64,000 bases of DNA from Paenibacillus glycanilyticus (GTDB taxonomy: Bacteria > Bacillota > Bacilli > Paenibacillales > Paenibacillaceae): positions 62,001 through 126,000 of the forward strand of contig NZ_JAMBNP010000004.1 in NCBI RefSeq assembly GCF_023715145.1. Reading direction: 5' to 3'. Below the pieces are notes generated by a model that searched no databases, had not been told where the DNA came from, and was given only the letters and a program-made list of their open reading frames with translations. Position numbers and translations under genes: made by a program. Every line of letters begins with the position of its first letter. Positions within the stretch are counted from its first letter, which is position 1. Below, in pieces: positions 17,168 through 25,777 of this stretch.

Positions 17168-18427
17168 ATGGCAAAATACCGTGCATTATTATTGTGTCTG
17201 TTGCTTCTAGTTTTCATGGTTAGCGGGTGTTCTGGCGGGTCTTCATCCAACAACGAGATGAAAACGCTTACCCTTTGGTACTGGAACCGGAGTCTGGACG
17301 ATAACTTGATAAGCGGGGTCCAGAAGCAGTTTCCGGGTATTCGCATCAACGCGCAAAAAATCGGCGGGGATTTCAAATCCAAGCTGAAAACAACGCTCGC
17401 TGCCGGCAGCGGCGGACCTGATATCGTAGCCTTTAACGACTGGGTTACCGAGCTGTTCCCGAGCGCCGACCGTTTCTACAATCTTTACGACCTTGGAGCG
17501 AAGGACATTGAAGGTGACTACCTCGACTGGAAATGGCAGCTTGGAGTTACGCCGAAGGGCGAAATGATCGCCATGCCGATCGACACAGGTCCAACCGCCT
17601 TATTTTACCGTGAGGACTTGTTCAAACAAGCGGGGCTCCCAACCGACCCGGAAGAGGTTCATCGGGTGATGGGGACTTGGGAAGACTACTTCGCCGCAGG
17701 CGAGAAGCTTCAGAAAGCGTTAGGCGGCAAGGTGAAGCTGCTTGACAATATCGGACAAGTGTATAACCAGGTGAACGCGCAGTCTGATAAAGTTTATTTT
17801 GATAAAAACGAAAATTTCATTGGCGAGGATCCCTCCTCTTCCATGAAGAAGGCATGGGACCTGGCGGTAAAAGCCACGCAATTGGATCTGCTCGCCAATG
17901 CAGGCACATTCTCCACCGAATGGAACGCGGCTATGAACAACGGCAAGATCGCATCCTATGTGGGCGCCGTTTGGAGTAAGCAAATCCTGATGGACGCGGC
18001 TCCGGATACGGCGGGCAAGTGGCGCGTCGCGAGAGCTCCCGGCGGAGACGGCAATAACGGCGGTTCTTTCCTCGCCATTATGAAAACGAGCAAATACCCG
18101 AAGGAGTCCTTCGAGGTGATGAAGTGGATCCTGAATTCCGAGAATCAGGTGACCAGCTTTAAGGAACTCAACCTGTTCCCTTCCGCCTCCAAGGCGCTCG
18201 ATTCGGATGTCATGAAGCTGCAAGAGGAGTTTTTCGGCGGGCAAGCAACCGGTGAGATTTTTACGGAGTCCGCGCGCAACGTGAAGCCCTCCTATTTCGG
18301 GACGAAATACTCCAACCTGAATGGAATCGTGAACCGTGAATTGTCATCGGTTGCCCTTCAAGGCAAAAACCCGGATAAGGCTTGGAAAGATGCGCTATCT
18401 AGAGTGAAAAAGGAGCTGCTGCGTTAA
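17168..18427 (+). CDS. Sugar ABC transporter substrate-binding lipoprotein
   Basis: A 419-residue family-1 extracellular solute-binding protein with a lipoprotein signal (lipobox MVSGC, C21). The N-lobe starts MKTLTLWYWNRSLDDN and contains the typical AAGSGGPDIVAFNDW. Start at 17168 is supported by GGGAGG nine bases upstream; the frame is open to 17117. It heads a three-gene importer operon with permeases at 18464 and 19441. As usual for this class no ATPase gene is included, so a shared MsmX-like ATPase is presumed. The sugar is unknown, and no enzyme gene is linked. Confidence 0.91.
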   Translation: MAKYRALLLCLLLLVFMVSGCSGGSSSNNEMKTLTLWYWNRSLDDNLISGVQKQFPGIRINAQKIGGDFKSKLKTTLAAGSGGPDIVAFNDWVTELFPSADRFYNLYDLGAKDIEGDYLDWKWQLGVTPKGEMIAMPIDTGPTALFYREDLFKQAGLPTDPEEVHRVMGTWEDYFAAGEKLQKALGGKVKLLDNIGQVYNQVNAQSDKVYFDKNENFIGEDPSSSMKKAWDLAVKATQLDLLANAGTFSTEWNAAMNNGKIASYVGAVWSKQILMDAAPDTAGKWRVARAPGGDGNNGGSFLAIMKTSKYPKESFEVMKWILNSENQVTSFKELNLFPSASKALDSDVMKLQEEFFGGQATGEIFTESARNVKPSYFGTKYSNLNGIVNRELSSVALQGKNPDKAWKDALSRVKKELLR

Positions 18428-18463
18428 AGAATCATACCATCCCGGCAATGGAGGTAGAATCTG

Positions 18464-19426
18464 ATGGGACAACCATTACAGAACCGAACGCAATTCGATC
18501 CCGGAAGCTCCGTGCAGCTCTTGGAGCGGAAGCAAGGATTAGCGTCTGAAATATGGAAGCACCGCAAAGAATACCTGGCCATTTCTCCCTTTTATATCCT
18601 GTTTGCCGTCTTCGGCTTATTCCCGATTCTGTTCTCGATGTATCTTTCTTTCCAGCGATGGGACGGCATTGGCGTGATGACCTTTAACGGCCTTAACAAT
18701 TATCAATTTATGGTCACCGATCCCGAATTTTGGAAAGCGGTAGGCAATACGCTCCTGATCTGGGTTTATTCGACCATTCCGATGTTATTCTTCGCGCTCA
18801 TCATCGCGTTTTTGCTGAATGCATCGTTTGTGAGGTTCCGTACCTTCTTCCGGATCGGTTACTTCTTGCCGAACGTCACTTCACTTGTTGCGGTTGCCAT
18901 TGTATTCAGCACGATATTCTCCAACAATTACGGACTGCTGAACTATATCCTGTCCCTCTTCGGCCTTTCCCCCGTGGAATGGCTGAACAAGACGTGGGGC
19001 ATTCAGCTGGCCGTGTCCATCATGGTCATCTGGCGCTGGGTCGGATACAATGCGATCATTTATTTGGCGGGACTCCAAAGCATTCCTACCGTCCTCTATG
19101 AGGCCGCCAAAATTGACGGTGCTACCGGCATCCAGTCCTTCTTCCGCATTACGATCCCGAATTTGCGGCCGATTATTCTTTTTACCGTCATTACCTCTAC
19201 CATCGGAGGCATGCAGATCTTTACCGAATCGCAGGTGCTCGTCGGCAACGACGGCGGCGTTAGCGGCGGGGGGCTGACCATCGTTCTCTACCTGTACAGG
19301 GAGGCCTTCGTGAACAATTACTTCGGCTACGGCTCCGCCGTCGGCTGGGGCATGTTCATATTGATTGCCCTCTTCTCGATCTTCAACTGGCGGGTAATTC
19401 AGGGCGGCGGTGCCAAAGATGAATAA
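18464..19426 (+). CDS. Sugar ABC transporter permease (MalF family)
   Basis: A 320-residue integral membrane permease with about six transmembrane segments after a 40-residue cytoplasmic N-terminus. The ATPase-docking EAA loop is YEAAKIDGATGIQSFFRITI (about residues 212-231). GGAGGT lies eight bases upstream of the ATG. It follows the binding-protein gene by 36 bases and precedes the partner permease by 14 bases. Confidence 0.93.
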   Translation: MGQPLQNRTQFDPGSSVQLLERKQGLASEIWKHRKEYLAISPFYILFAVFGLFPILFSMYLSFQRWDGIGVMTFNGLNNYQFMVTDPEFWKAVGNTLLIWVYSTIPMLFFALIIAFLLNASFVRFRTFFRIGYFLPNVTSLVAVAIVFSTIFSNNYGLLNYILSLFGLSPVEWLNKTWGIQLAVSIMVIWRWVGYNAIIYLAGLQSIPTVLYEAAKIDGATGIQSFFRITIPNLRPIILFTVITSTIGGMQIFTESQVLVGNDGGVSGGGLTIVLYLYREAFVNNYFGYGSAVGWGMFILIALFSIFNWRVIQGGGAKDE

Positions 19427-19440
19427 ACGGGGTGATACGC

Positions 19441-20265
19441 ATGGTTAAAAGAAAGTCTGCCATCCTGCTCTATTTCGGGCTGATACTCGGTCTTGTCGTT
19501 TCCGTCTTTCCATTTTACTGGCTTGCCGTCATGGCCACGCGTACAACGGCGGAAATTTACAGCTTCCCGCCAAAGTTCTGGTTCGGGACGCATTTGATAA
19601 GCAATGTGACGCGGGTGTTCGATAATGTCGATTTCATCGGCGCGTTTCTCAACACGCTGTTCGTGGCCTCTTGCAGCACCCTGCTGGTCCTGTTCTTTGA
19701 TTCCTTGGCTGGATTTACGTTCGCTAAATTCAATTTTCCGGGCAAAAAATGGCTGTTTGTCCTGCTGCTTGCCACGATGATGGCGCCTTCGCAGCTCTCG
19801 CTCGTTCCTTCCTTCGTCATCATGGCGAAGTTCGGGTGGGTTGGCTCCTTCAAGGCGTTGATCATTCCCGGCATGGCCAATGCATTCGGCATTTTCTGGA
19901 TTCGCCAATATACGCAGGAAGCCGTTCCTTCCGAGCTGCTCGATGCGGGGCGTATCGACGGCTGCGGCTTCTTCCGGCTCTATTGGAACGTCGCTATCCC
20001 CATCCTTCGACCGGCGTTGTCCTTCCTGGGAGCATTTACCTTCATCGGTTCCTGGAACGATTATCTCTGGCCGCTGATCATCCTGAACGACGAGAGTAAA
20101 TTTACGCTGCAGGTGGCTCTCTCCTCCTTGAACGGTATCTACGTGACCGATTATGCCATGATCGTAGCAGGCACGCTGCTGGCGGTTATTCCGCTCATCG
20201 TACTGTTCCTGTTCGTCAGCAGGCAGTTTATTTCCGACATTGCGGCCGGCGCGATAAAAAGCTGA
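19441..20265 (+). CDS. Sugar ABC transporter permease (MalG family)
   Basis: A 274-residue permease, partner of the preceding one. Its EAA-type loop reads LLDAGRIDGCGFFRLYWNVA, and the following FLGAFTFIGSWNDYLWPL is typical of MalG proteins. ATG at 19441 is preceded by GGGGTG at six bases; a GTG at 19432 is less likely. The operon ends at the strong terminator 20291-20332. Confidence 0.93.
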   Translation: MVKRKSAILLYFGLILGLVVSVFPFYWLAVMATRTTAEIYSFPPKFWFGTHLISNVTRVFDNVDFIGAFLNTLFVASCSTLLVLFFDSLAGFTFAKFNFPGKKWLFVLLLATMMAPSQLSLVPSFVIMAKFGWVGSFKALIIPGMANAFGIFWIRQYTQEAVPSELLDAGRIDGCGFFRLYWNVAIPILRPALSFLGAFTFIGSWNDYLWPLIILNDESKFTLQVALSSLNGIYVTDYAMIVAGTLLAVIPLIVLFLFVSRQFISDIAAGAIKS

Positions 20266-20290
20266 ACATAGCCGTAAAGCCAATTTGATG

Positions 20291-20332
20291 AGAAACCCAG
20301 GTCTTCAACAAGACGCCTGGGTTTCTCTTTTT
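20291..20332 (+). terminator. Terminator of the sugar importer operon
   Basis: Stem AGAAACCCAGG / CCTGGGTTTCT extended by an inner GTCTT/AAGAC stem, then CTTTTTG. Confidence 0.9.
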
Positions 20333-20346
20333 GATTAATCACGTTA

Positions 20347-20389
20347 ATAAAAAAAGATAATGAAAAGGACTCTGTCCCCTTCATTATCT
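20347..20389 (-). terminator. Terminator of the EamA exporter gene
   Basis: On the minus strand AGATAATGAAGGGGAC pairs with GTCCTTTTCATTATCT (two G-U pairs) and is followed by TTTTTTTATT. Confidence 0.9.
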
Positions 20390-20393
20390 CTTG

Positions 20394-21353
20394 TTAAGAA
20401 AAAATGGTTTTCGATCCTGACCTTGACAGCCAGTATTTGTACAGTTCGGGCAGCGCCACTCCGATAAGCACGATAATCACGCCTAACCACTGCAATCCGC
20501 TTACTTGCTCGTGAAGCACGATCGCAGACATAAGCACCGCCACCGGCAGTTCCGCTGCCCCGATGATGCCTGCCATATCCCCGCCGATATGGGGTACGCC
20601 GGTTGCGAACAGTACAGATGGAATGAACGCTCCAAAGACGCCTAGCAGCAAGCCGAACACAAGCAGTTGGCTCCAGATCAATCCATTGAAGAGGAACGTT
20701 GGCGGGAACAAAATGCAAAGCAGGATTAAGCCGCCAGTTACCATCCAGGCACTGCGGTAGGCAGGGTGCGCATTCGATACGGCCTTGCCGTTAAACAGAA
20801 CGAATAGAGAATAACTAACCGCGGACATTAGACCTAGCGCAATGCCGCGAATATGAATTCCGCTATGACCATTCTCCAGGAAACCGGCAGCGATTAGCGT
20901 GCCCCCGAGGAGGATCACCAACGTTAGCAGCGTTAGTTTTTCAGGCCGTTTGCGTTTTATCGCCGCCTGGATGAGTACGCTGATCCACGTAAATTGGAAT
21001 AATAAAATGATGGCGAGTGATGCCGGAATATAACGCAGCGATTCATAATAGACGAGACCGGTAATGACAGTTGGCGTACCCGCAGCCATGAGAAGGAGAC
21101 ATTGCTTCCACGTTAGCCGCTGAAAAACCTGTCCCGACGCAACTGAATCTTGCCGCTGGCCTGCCTTGCGCGCCCCTCGGTTCTGTCTGAATTTGGTGTA
21201 TATCGCAAGTAACCACGATAGGATAAATCCCGTCATAAGTTGGCTTCCCACAACCTCGCCTAGCTGATAGCCCTGTCCGTATGCCAAAACCACGATCGTT
21301 GATAATATACCATAGCTCATTGCTCCCGCGAGAACGGCCAAATAATACTTCAT
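20394..21353 (-). CDS. EamA/DMT-superfamily transporter, riboswitch-controlled
   Basis: A 319-residue membrane protein with about ten hydrophobic segments arranged as two EamA repeats (first TVITGLVYYESLRYIPASLA, second IGGDMAGIIGAAELPVAVLM). Drug/metabolite transporters of this superfamily usually export small metabolites. A cytoplasmic basic linker (KFRQNRGARKAGQRQDS) joins the first helices to the rest. Start at 21353 (MKYYLAVL) has AGGAGG 11 bases upstream; the frame upstream overlaps the leader. The leader carries a purine riboswitch (21493-21573) whose terminator (21445-21506) competes with the aptamer, suggesting expression when guanine-type purines are high. A purine-related efflux role is therefore inferred. 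Confidence 0.85.
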   Translation of the reverse strand: MKYYLAVLAGAMSYGILSTIVVLAYGQGYQLGEVVGSQLMTGFILSWLLAIYTKFRQNRGARKAGQRQDSVASGQVFQRLTWKQCLLLMAAGTPTVITGLVYYESLRYIPASLAIILLFQFTWISVLIQAAIKRKRPEKLTLLTLVILLGGTLIAAGFLENGHSGIHIRGIALGLMSAVSYSLFVLFNGKAVSNAHPAYRSAWMVTGGLILLCILFPPTFLFNGLIWSQLLVFGLLLGVFGAFIPSVLFATGVPHIGGDMAGIIGAAELPVAVLMSAIVLHEQVSGLQWLGVIIVLIGVALPELYKYWLSRSGSKTIFS

Positions 21354-21444
21354 TGCTTGAATAACCTCCTGCTTCCAAAAAAAATAGGTCAGCATGTCAT
21401 GTGCGTTGTCCCGGATTGGGGTCTTCTGACGGAAGTGAAGACGC

Positions 21445-21506
21445 AAAAAATCCTAACTCCGTCGCCTGAAACGAGCATTAAGCTCATTTGCGGCTTCGTA
21501 GTTAGG
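21445..21506 (-). terminator. Riboswitch expression-platform terminator
   Basis: On the minus strand CCTAACTACGAAGCC pairs (with three mismatches) to GGCGACGGAGTTAGG and is followed by ATTTTTT. Its 5' arm consists of the aptamer's P3 3' side, J3/1 and P1 3' strand. Terminator and ligand-bound aptamer are therefore mutually exclusive, predicting an ON switch. Confidence 0.75.
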
Positions 21507-21573
21507 AAGTAAAGGCTCCCTGTAGAAACCCTCGCCCTGTGCGAACGCATTCGCCTGCGAGGTTATACGAAAA
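21493..21573 (-). ncRNA. Purine riboswitch aptamer (guanine type, long L2)
   Basis: On the minus strand the core reads CGTATAA, P2, GTTTCTAC, P3, AACTACG, which aligns with the xpt aptamer (ATATAA, GTTTCTAC, GACTATG). P1 pairs TTCGTA with TACGAA. P3 is AGGGAG/CTTCCT with CC kept in its loop. P2 is CCTCGC/GCGAGG, but loop L2 is about 21 bases instead of about 7 and holds an extra stem GCGAA/TTCGC; the 3' GG of L2 is retained. Distance from J2/3 to the specificity base equals that of xpt, placing C at position 74, which implies guanine, hypoxanthine or a 2'-deoxyguanosine-like ligand rather than adenine. Confidence 0.78.
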
Positions 21574-21648
21574 GAATATGAATCATGCGTTTCCGCATTA
21601 GTGACAACGTTTCATATATTACATGCCAGGTAAGATCCTGTCAACTCA

Positions 21649-22347
21649 TTATTTATCCAAAAATTCCAATGCTTCCTTGTCAAACTCTTCATAGTGAATT
21701 CCCTTGATATCTCCGGATTTAGCATCCATGTTAATGATCATGCGGTCGGAGATTCCGGCTGTGTCATTACCTAAGGTATGAAACATAACGGTCCACATCC
21801 CGTCGCTCAAAATGGCATCCTCCGATTTGATGATCAAATTTTCTTTTTCATGTTCGTCAAACCATTCTCTGACTTCCTTATTTTCTTTTGCCTTTGCTTT
21901 TGCTTGATCCACAGTCATGATCTCGGGTTCTTTATCCATTTTCAATTCGATGGGGACTTTGGAAAGAAACCTCTCCTTGTCTTGCATTTGGAAAGAAAAA
22001 TACACATCATACATGCCGCTTAATGCATGCACCGAGCTCTCATTCGTTAATCTAACCTCCCGTTTAAATGTGATTTTCTTATTAAATGTTTCGTTTGGCT
22101 TCATTTCCTTTAAGTCATTGGGATCGAATATATCCTCACATACAACTGCTTTTTCACCACTTGCAATTAGGTGAGTGTATGCATCTTCCTTTTGCACATA
22201 AATCATAAAAGGAATCCCGCACCGCTTGTTGTAAATAATCGTGTTCCCGCTGTTATTGGTAATCGATGCATCTACCTTTATGCTGTCGCCTATCGTTATT
22301 TTGGCTTTTAATGTAAGCCCGTTCTGTTTGAAGTCGTGCGTGATCAT
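21649..22347 (-). CDS. Hypothetical protein, possibly missing its 5' end
   Basis: About 232 residues. The N-terminal 130 residues look like a beta-sandwich (KAKITIGDSIKVDASITNNS, then MYDVYFSFQMQD), as in intracellular-protease-inhibitor-like or FixG-like extracytoplasmic domains. The C-terminal part has a charged helix (VDQAKAKAKENKEVREWFDE) and strands ending HYEEFDKEALEFLDK. The ATG at 22347 has no ribosome site and no signal peptide precedes it. A second frame just upstream reads lysine-rich lipoprotein-linker-like sequence (KEKGKEHKSTDNIKQPEYD). I suspect a truncated or frameshifted lipoprotein gene. Family not recognised with confidence. Confidence 0.5.
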   Translation of the reverse strand: MITHDFKQNGLTLKAKITIGDSIKVDASITNNSGNTIIYNKRCGIPFMIYVQKEDAYTHLIASGEKAVVCEDIFDPNDLKEMKPNETFNKKITFKREVRLTNESSVHALSGMYDVYFSFQMQDKERFLSKVPIELKMDKEPEIMTVDQAKAKAKENKEVREWFDEHEKENLIIKSEDAILSDGMWTVMFHTLGNDTAGISDRMIINMDAKSGDIKGIHYEEFDKEALEFLDK

Positions 22348-22493
22348 ATTCAGGCTGCTTGATGTTGTCCGTAGATTTGTGCTCCTTGCCCTTTTCTTTT
22401 CTATGGGAAAATATCAACTAAAAAGGCCGCGAAATTCGAAGTTGACTGCATGATATTGTTATCTTTTATCCCCGAAGTGTTAAATAACCAATC

Positions 22494-22523
22494 TAAAAAA
22501 AGCTGCCAAGGAAATATGGCAGC
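22494..22523 (-). terminator. Terminator of the PhyH-HEAT gene
   Basis: Stem GCTGCCA / TGGCAGC followed on the minus strand by TTTTTTTAG, 22 bases after the stop codon. Confidence 0.85.
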
Positions 22524-22544
22524 GTTCTGTCTAATACTCCCGAA

Positions 22545-24101
22545 TTAAAAGGTACTTGATTTATGAGTGTCCGGGCACCAGCGCGCTGCCCGATATTGCT
22601 TAATCAGCACGTCTACCGCCCTAGCTGAGCGGATAGCCGTCAACGCTTCGAAAGCGTAGGCTCTGGCATACCGGTCCTGGCTTTGCAAGCCCGAAACAAG
22701 CCCGTCGATGACGAGATCCGCGTCGCCGTGTTTCCCGATTCTAAGTAAGGACAATGCCGCTGTATAGGCAATTTTGTTCGTTATATATTCTTGATTGTCT
22801 ACATAAGAGTCCGTGCTGACGTTCTCTTTGCCCGCAGACTCTCTAGCAACCGCTTCTTCGAGCGTCCGGACCAATGCCGGTACCGTCTCATCTGCTGGCT
22901 CGGCGATCATTCCTAACGCTTCGACGCCATTCCGTCGTACCCATTCGCTTGCGTCATTCAACGCGACGATTAAAGAAGGAACAGCGGAAGAGGCTGCCGA
23001 TCCAAGCATCCCGAGCATGAATGCGGCCAGAGCTCGTCTGTTCTCATCTTGATGCGCTAACAGCTGAATTAGTCCGGGAATGGCATCCTTGCCGGAAGCT
23101 TGGAGTCCATAAGCTGCTCGCTGTGCTGTTAACCTGGATCCTTCAGCCACTTCCTTCAACAAAGCCTTTGTGCCTGAATCCCCTATATGTCCAAGGGCAT
23201 ATACGGCATTTAGAGCTGCATTCTCAGACGAATCGCCTATCAGCTCCGCCAGCTTCGGAACGGCTGCCGCTGCGGCCTTGCCAATGAGGCCAAGCTTGTC
23301 GGCCGCTTGACTGCGGATGACCTCATTCTCTCTCGACAATGCCTCGATCAAAGCAGGCACCTCTGCAAGCTCGCCGCCAGGGGTCTTCTCCTTGCCTCCC
23401 TCTCCCTTAAGCCAGCTCCAAACATCATTCCATAAATTCAAATGCGCATCAGATGCATCGGGCGGGAAGTCCGCTTCAGCCTTTGTATGATTCCAGCTTG
23501 GAGATTTCGGTTCGGATAGACGGACAAATTGGAACTTAAGCATGTAACGGTCAATGATGGACGTGTTCAGCGAAGCCTTATGCCACAGATCGAAGTGAAC
23601 GAGCGCGATCGTGCCTGCTTTTCCCGTCGGCAGCAGCGTTGATTGGTTCGGGAATGTCTCGTTATATTGGGAGCCGGGCATAATGGCGGTCGGGCCCATG
23701 TCTTCCGTAATATCCTGCGTATAGTAGAACATCATGACCCACCATGGACGATGACTGCGCATGGATGACCAAAAGCCGTCTTTATGCCAATCCCCGCCCC
23801 CCGGCTTTCCGTTACCCGGCTGATTGAAATGCATATGGCGATGCGGATGCATATAATAGTCAGGTCCCAGGACGCTAGTTAACGCGCCTTTCGTTACCGG
23901 CGTCTCAAAGAATTTCTGGATGTCCGGCACGCGTGGCAAAATATTGTTGCCGGGATTCCCCTCATTTTGAAGGACGAAATCAATCTGGTTCATTACGCTT
24001 CGATGCAGTTCATCCGGTAAATCATTATGAAGCACCAGATATCCGTTCGTAATAAACTGAATCATTTGTTCGTCATTAAGCAAATTCATCTCATTTGACA
24101 T
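22545..24101 (-). CDS. Phytanoyl-CoA dioxygenase (PhyH) domain fused to HEAT repeats
   Basis: A 518-residue soluble protein. Residues 10-200 form a PhyH-type Fe(II)/2-oxoglutarate dioxygenase: metal ligands H106 and D108 (GDWHKDGFW), a distal histidine H169 or H174 (LVHFDLWHKASLN) and an arginine near 185 that could bind 2-oxoglutarate. From about residue 245 to 505 there are five to six HEAT-like helical repeats (VPALIEALSRENEVIRSQAA, VPKLAELIGDSSENAALNAV, IPGLIQLLAHQDENRRALAA). Such repeats usually bind proteins or nucleic acids. The gene is divergent from an AraC regulator 150 bases away that probably controls it. Substrate unknown. Confidence 0.82.
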   Translation of the reverse strand: MSNEMNLLNDEQMIQFITNGYLVLHNDLPDELHRSVMNQIDFVLQNEGNPGNNILPRVPDIQKFFETPVTKGALTSVLGPDYYMHPHRHMHFNQPGNGKPGGGDWHKDGFWSSMRSHRPWWVMMFYYTQDITEDMGPTAIMPGSQYNETFPNQSTLLPTGKAGTIALVHFDLWHKASLNTSIIDRYMLKFQFVRLSEPKSPSWNHTKAEADFPPDASDAHLNLWNDVWSWLKGEGGKEKTPGGELAEVPALIEALSRENEVIRSQAADKLGLIGKAAAAAVPKLAELIGDSSENAALNAVYALGHIGDSGTKALLKEVAEGSRLTAQRAAYGLQASGKDAIPGLIQLLAHQDENRRALAAFMLGMLGSAASSAVPSLIVALNDASEWVRRNGVEALGMIAEPADETVPALVRTLEEAVARESAGKENVSTDSYVDNQEYITNKIAYTAALSLLRIGKHGDADLVIDGLVSGLQSQDRYARAYAFEALTAIRSARAVDVLIKQYRAARWCPDTHKSSTF

Positions 24102-24251
24102 TCTGTACAGCCCCTTCGTTAACAGGTATTTGTGATATATTAAATGTACCTGGGGCCGTCTAATTTGTATTTAGACTTCAGTCAGATCGTTGCACAATAG
24201 TCAGGTGAATTTAGAATAATAGGATTAATGTTGAGAGGGAGAAGCTTCGCG

Positions 24252-25124
24252 ATGGATTTTTCCAAATTCCACCCGTATGTTTATTACGCCACGAAGTATC
24301 CGTTCTACCGGGGACAGAGCAGCCTTAATCGATACGTTTACTCTAGTTCCATTACCTTCATTACGGAAGGAAAAGGTTTCCTTCGTCTGCGGGATGCCGA
24401 ATATGCGGCTTCTCCCGGCATGATGGTCTATATGGAACCCGGTCAAGCGCATGATTGGATCGCGGACGCGGACGAGCCTATGACGCATGTGTGCTGCTAT
24501 TTTGATTGGTATTACGTTGATCGCACGGAAGCGTTCAGGGATGAGGCTGCCCCAATCTGCTATGAACGGGATTTGCTGCGTGAGGATCTGCTCGGCGAGT
24601 CATTTCCGTACCCTCTGCCCGAAATATCATACGTAGGTGCTTCGCTGCTAAGCTGGACCGATCTGCTGCAGCGGTGCTTTATCTCAAACGAGCACACAAA
24701 TGAACGGACTTTTTTGCGCAGCATGTCCGCTCAGAGCCATTTTAGCGAATTCATCCATCAATTCCTTGCGTTCTCGCTTCAAGACTCCTCCTATATCCCG
24801 GATCCTCGAATCAGCAAGCTGCTCGAGCGAATGGAAGCCGAGCTGCTGAACGGCGACGATATCGAGCTGGAGCGTTACTCCGATGAGATCGGCGTCAGCA
24901 GGGGTTACTTCTTCGAGCTGTTTAAGCGAACAACCGGCTTATCGCCGATCCAATACATGAATCAGTTCCGGATTAGCCGGGCAAAAGAGGATTTGCGCTC
25001 CTCCAACCTCAGCATTATGCAAATCGCGGACAAATATCATTTTAGCTCCGTGCATTACTTCTCCAGAACGTTCCGCAAGTATGCCGGCAAGTCGCCTCAA
25101 ATGTTCCGCGAATCGGAACATTAA
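24252..25124 (+). CDS. AraC family transcriptional regulator
   Basis: A 290-residue regulator: an N-terminal cupin-like ligand domain (VYSSSITFITEGKGFLRLRD, GMMVYMEPGQAHDW) and a C-terminal double helix-turn-helix (IGVSRGYFFELFKRTTGLSP, then YHFSSVHYFSRTFRKYAGKS). Start at 24252 has GAGAGGGAG upstream; the frame is open to 24228. It is transcribed away from the PhyH-HEAT gene and is its likely activator. Ligand unknown. Confidence 0.9.
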   Translation: MDFSKFHPYVYYATKYPFYRGQSSLNRYVYSSSITFITEGKGFLRLRDAEYAASPGMMVYMEPGQAHDWIADADEPMTHVCCYFDWYYVDRTEAFRDEAAPICYERDLLREDLLGESFPYPLPEISYVGASLLSWTDLLQRCFISNEHTNERTFLRSMSAQSHFSEFIHQFLAFSLQDSSYIPDPRISKLLERMEAELLNGDDIELERYSDEIGVSRGYFFELFKRTTGLSPIQYMNQFRISRAKEDLRSSNLSIMQIADKYHFSSVHYFSRTFRKYAGKSPQMFRESEH

Positions 25125-25151
25125 CGGGAGTCCGGAAAATGATCTTAGAAA

Positions 25152-25195
25152 AGAGCTATCCAAGAAGCAGATGCTTCGAGGATAGCTCTATTTGT
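25152..25195 (+). terminator. Terminator after the AraC gene
   Basis: Stem AGAGCTATCC / GGATAGCTCT with an inner GAAGC/GCTTC stem, followed by a T-rich stretch. Confidence 0.8.
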
Positions 25196-25214
25196 TGCTG
25201 CTATTAAATGTAAT

Positions 25215-25585
25215 CTACCCGCGATTTCTGCGTGAAGGATTGCGTTTACGCCGGTTCCAAAATGCCCGGCTTTTATCCTTCCAATTGACCAGGCCATCGC
25301 CATCGAGGTCAGCTGTTGGTACAGGGATAAAGTGAAATCATAGGCCCAGTTATACCAAGAGGGTTGAAATAAATCGATGTCGATTACAACAAAGGAATGT
25401 TTACTTTGGTTTTCCAAAGCGATTCTCCACCGATCCGCCTGACGCTGAGGACGTTCTTTCCACCATGCATTAATTCCGGGATATGAAAAGCCCCATGGCT
25501 GGCGGCAAGTTACTGGAACTAAGCTGTCAAAAGTCTTTTCCAGGAAATCTCCACTCCCTGCCCTCGAGTTATGATTGGCATCTGA
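25215..25585 (-). pseudogene. Frameshifted 3' remnant of a secreted protein with EF-hand/dockerin-like end
   Basis: Reading the minus strand from 25585, one frame encodes coherent protein without a start codon: DFLEKTFDSLVPVTCRQPWG, GINAWWKERPQRQADRWRIA, FVVIDIDLFQPSWYNWAYDF. Near 25330 sense continues in another frame as ADLDGDGLVNWKDKSRAFWN to a TAG at 25215. The DLDGDGLVNWKD loop is a classic calcium-binding motif found at the ends of secreted polysaccharide-active proteins. I infer a decayed gene, 5' truncated and frameshifted. The rest of 25125-25777 shows only the AraC terminator and the SDR leader. Confidence 0.6.
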
Positions 25586-25777
25586 TTATGCAGAAATTGT
25601 TAATCATCCTGCACTAATAATCCCAACTCGCCTTGAGTAACTTATCTCTATCGGACACCTAAATTTGGTGGTCTTATTACGCAAGCCATTAGGATCACAG
25701 CTTTGATGATTTTAAATCTTGGCTCCTAAAGCTTCGATGTGGCGTTAGCCCCAATACTTTCATAGAGGAGATATATC

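Noticed and set aside
19399-20283. Long antisense frame over the MalG-type permease gene (294 codons)
   Set aside because: Rich in Arg, Glu, Gln and His as expected from the complement of a membrane-protein gene; the permease frame has clear motifs.
25145-25417. 90-codon leftward frame as an independent gene
   Set aside because: It is the middle part of the frameshifted remnant at 25215-25585, and its end overlaps the AraC terminator.
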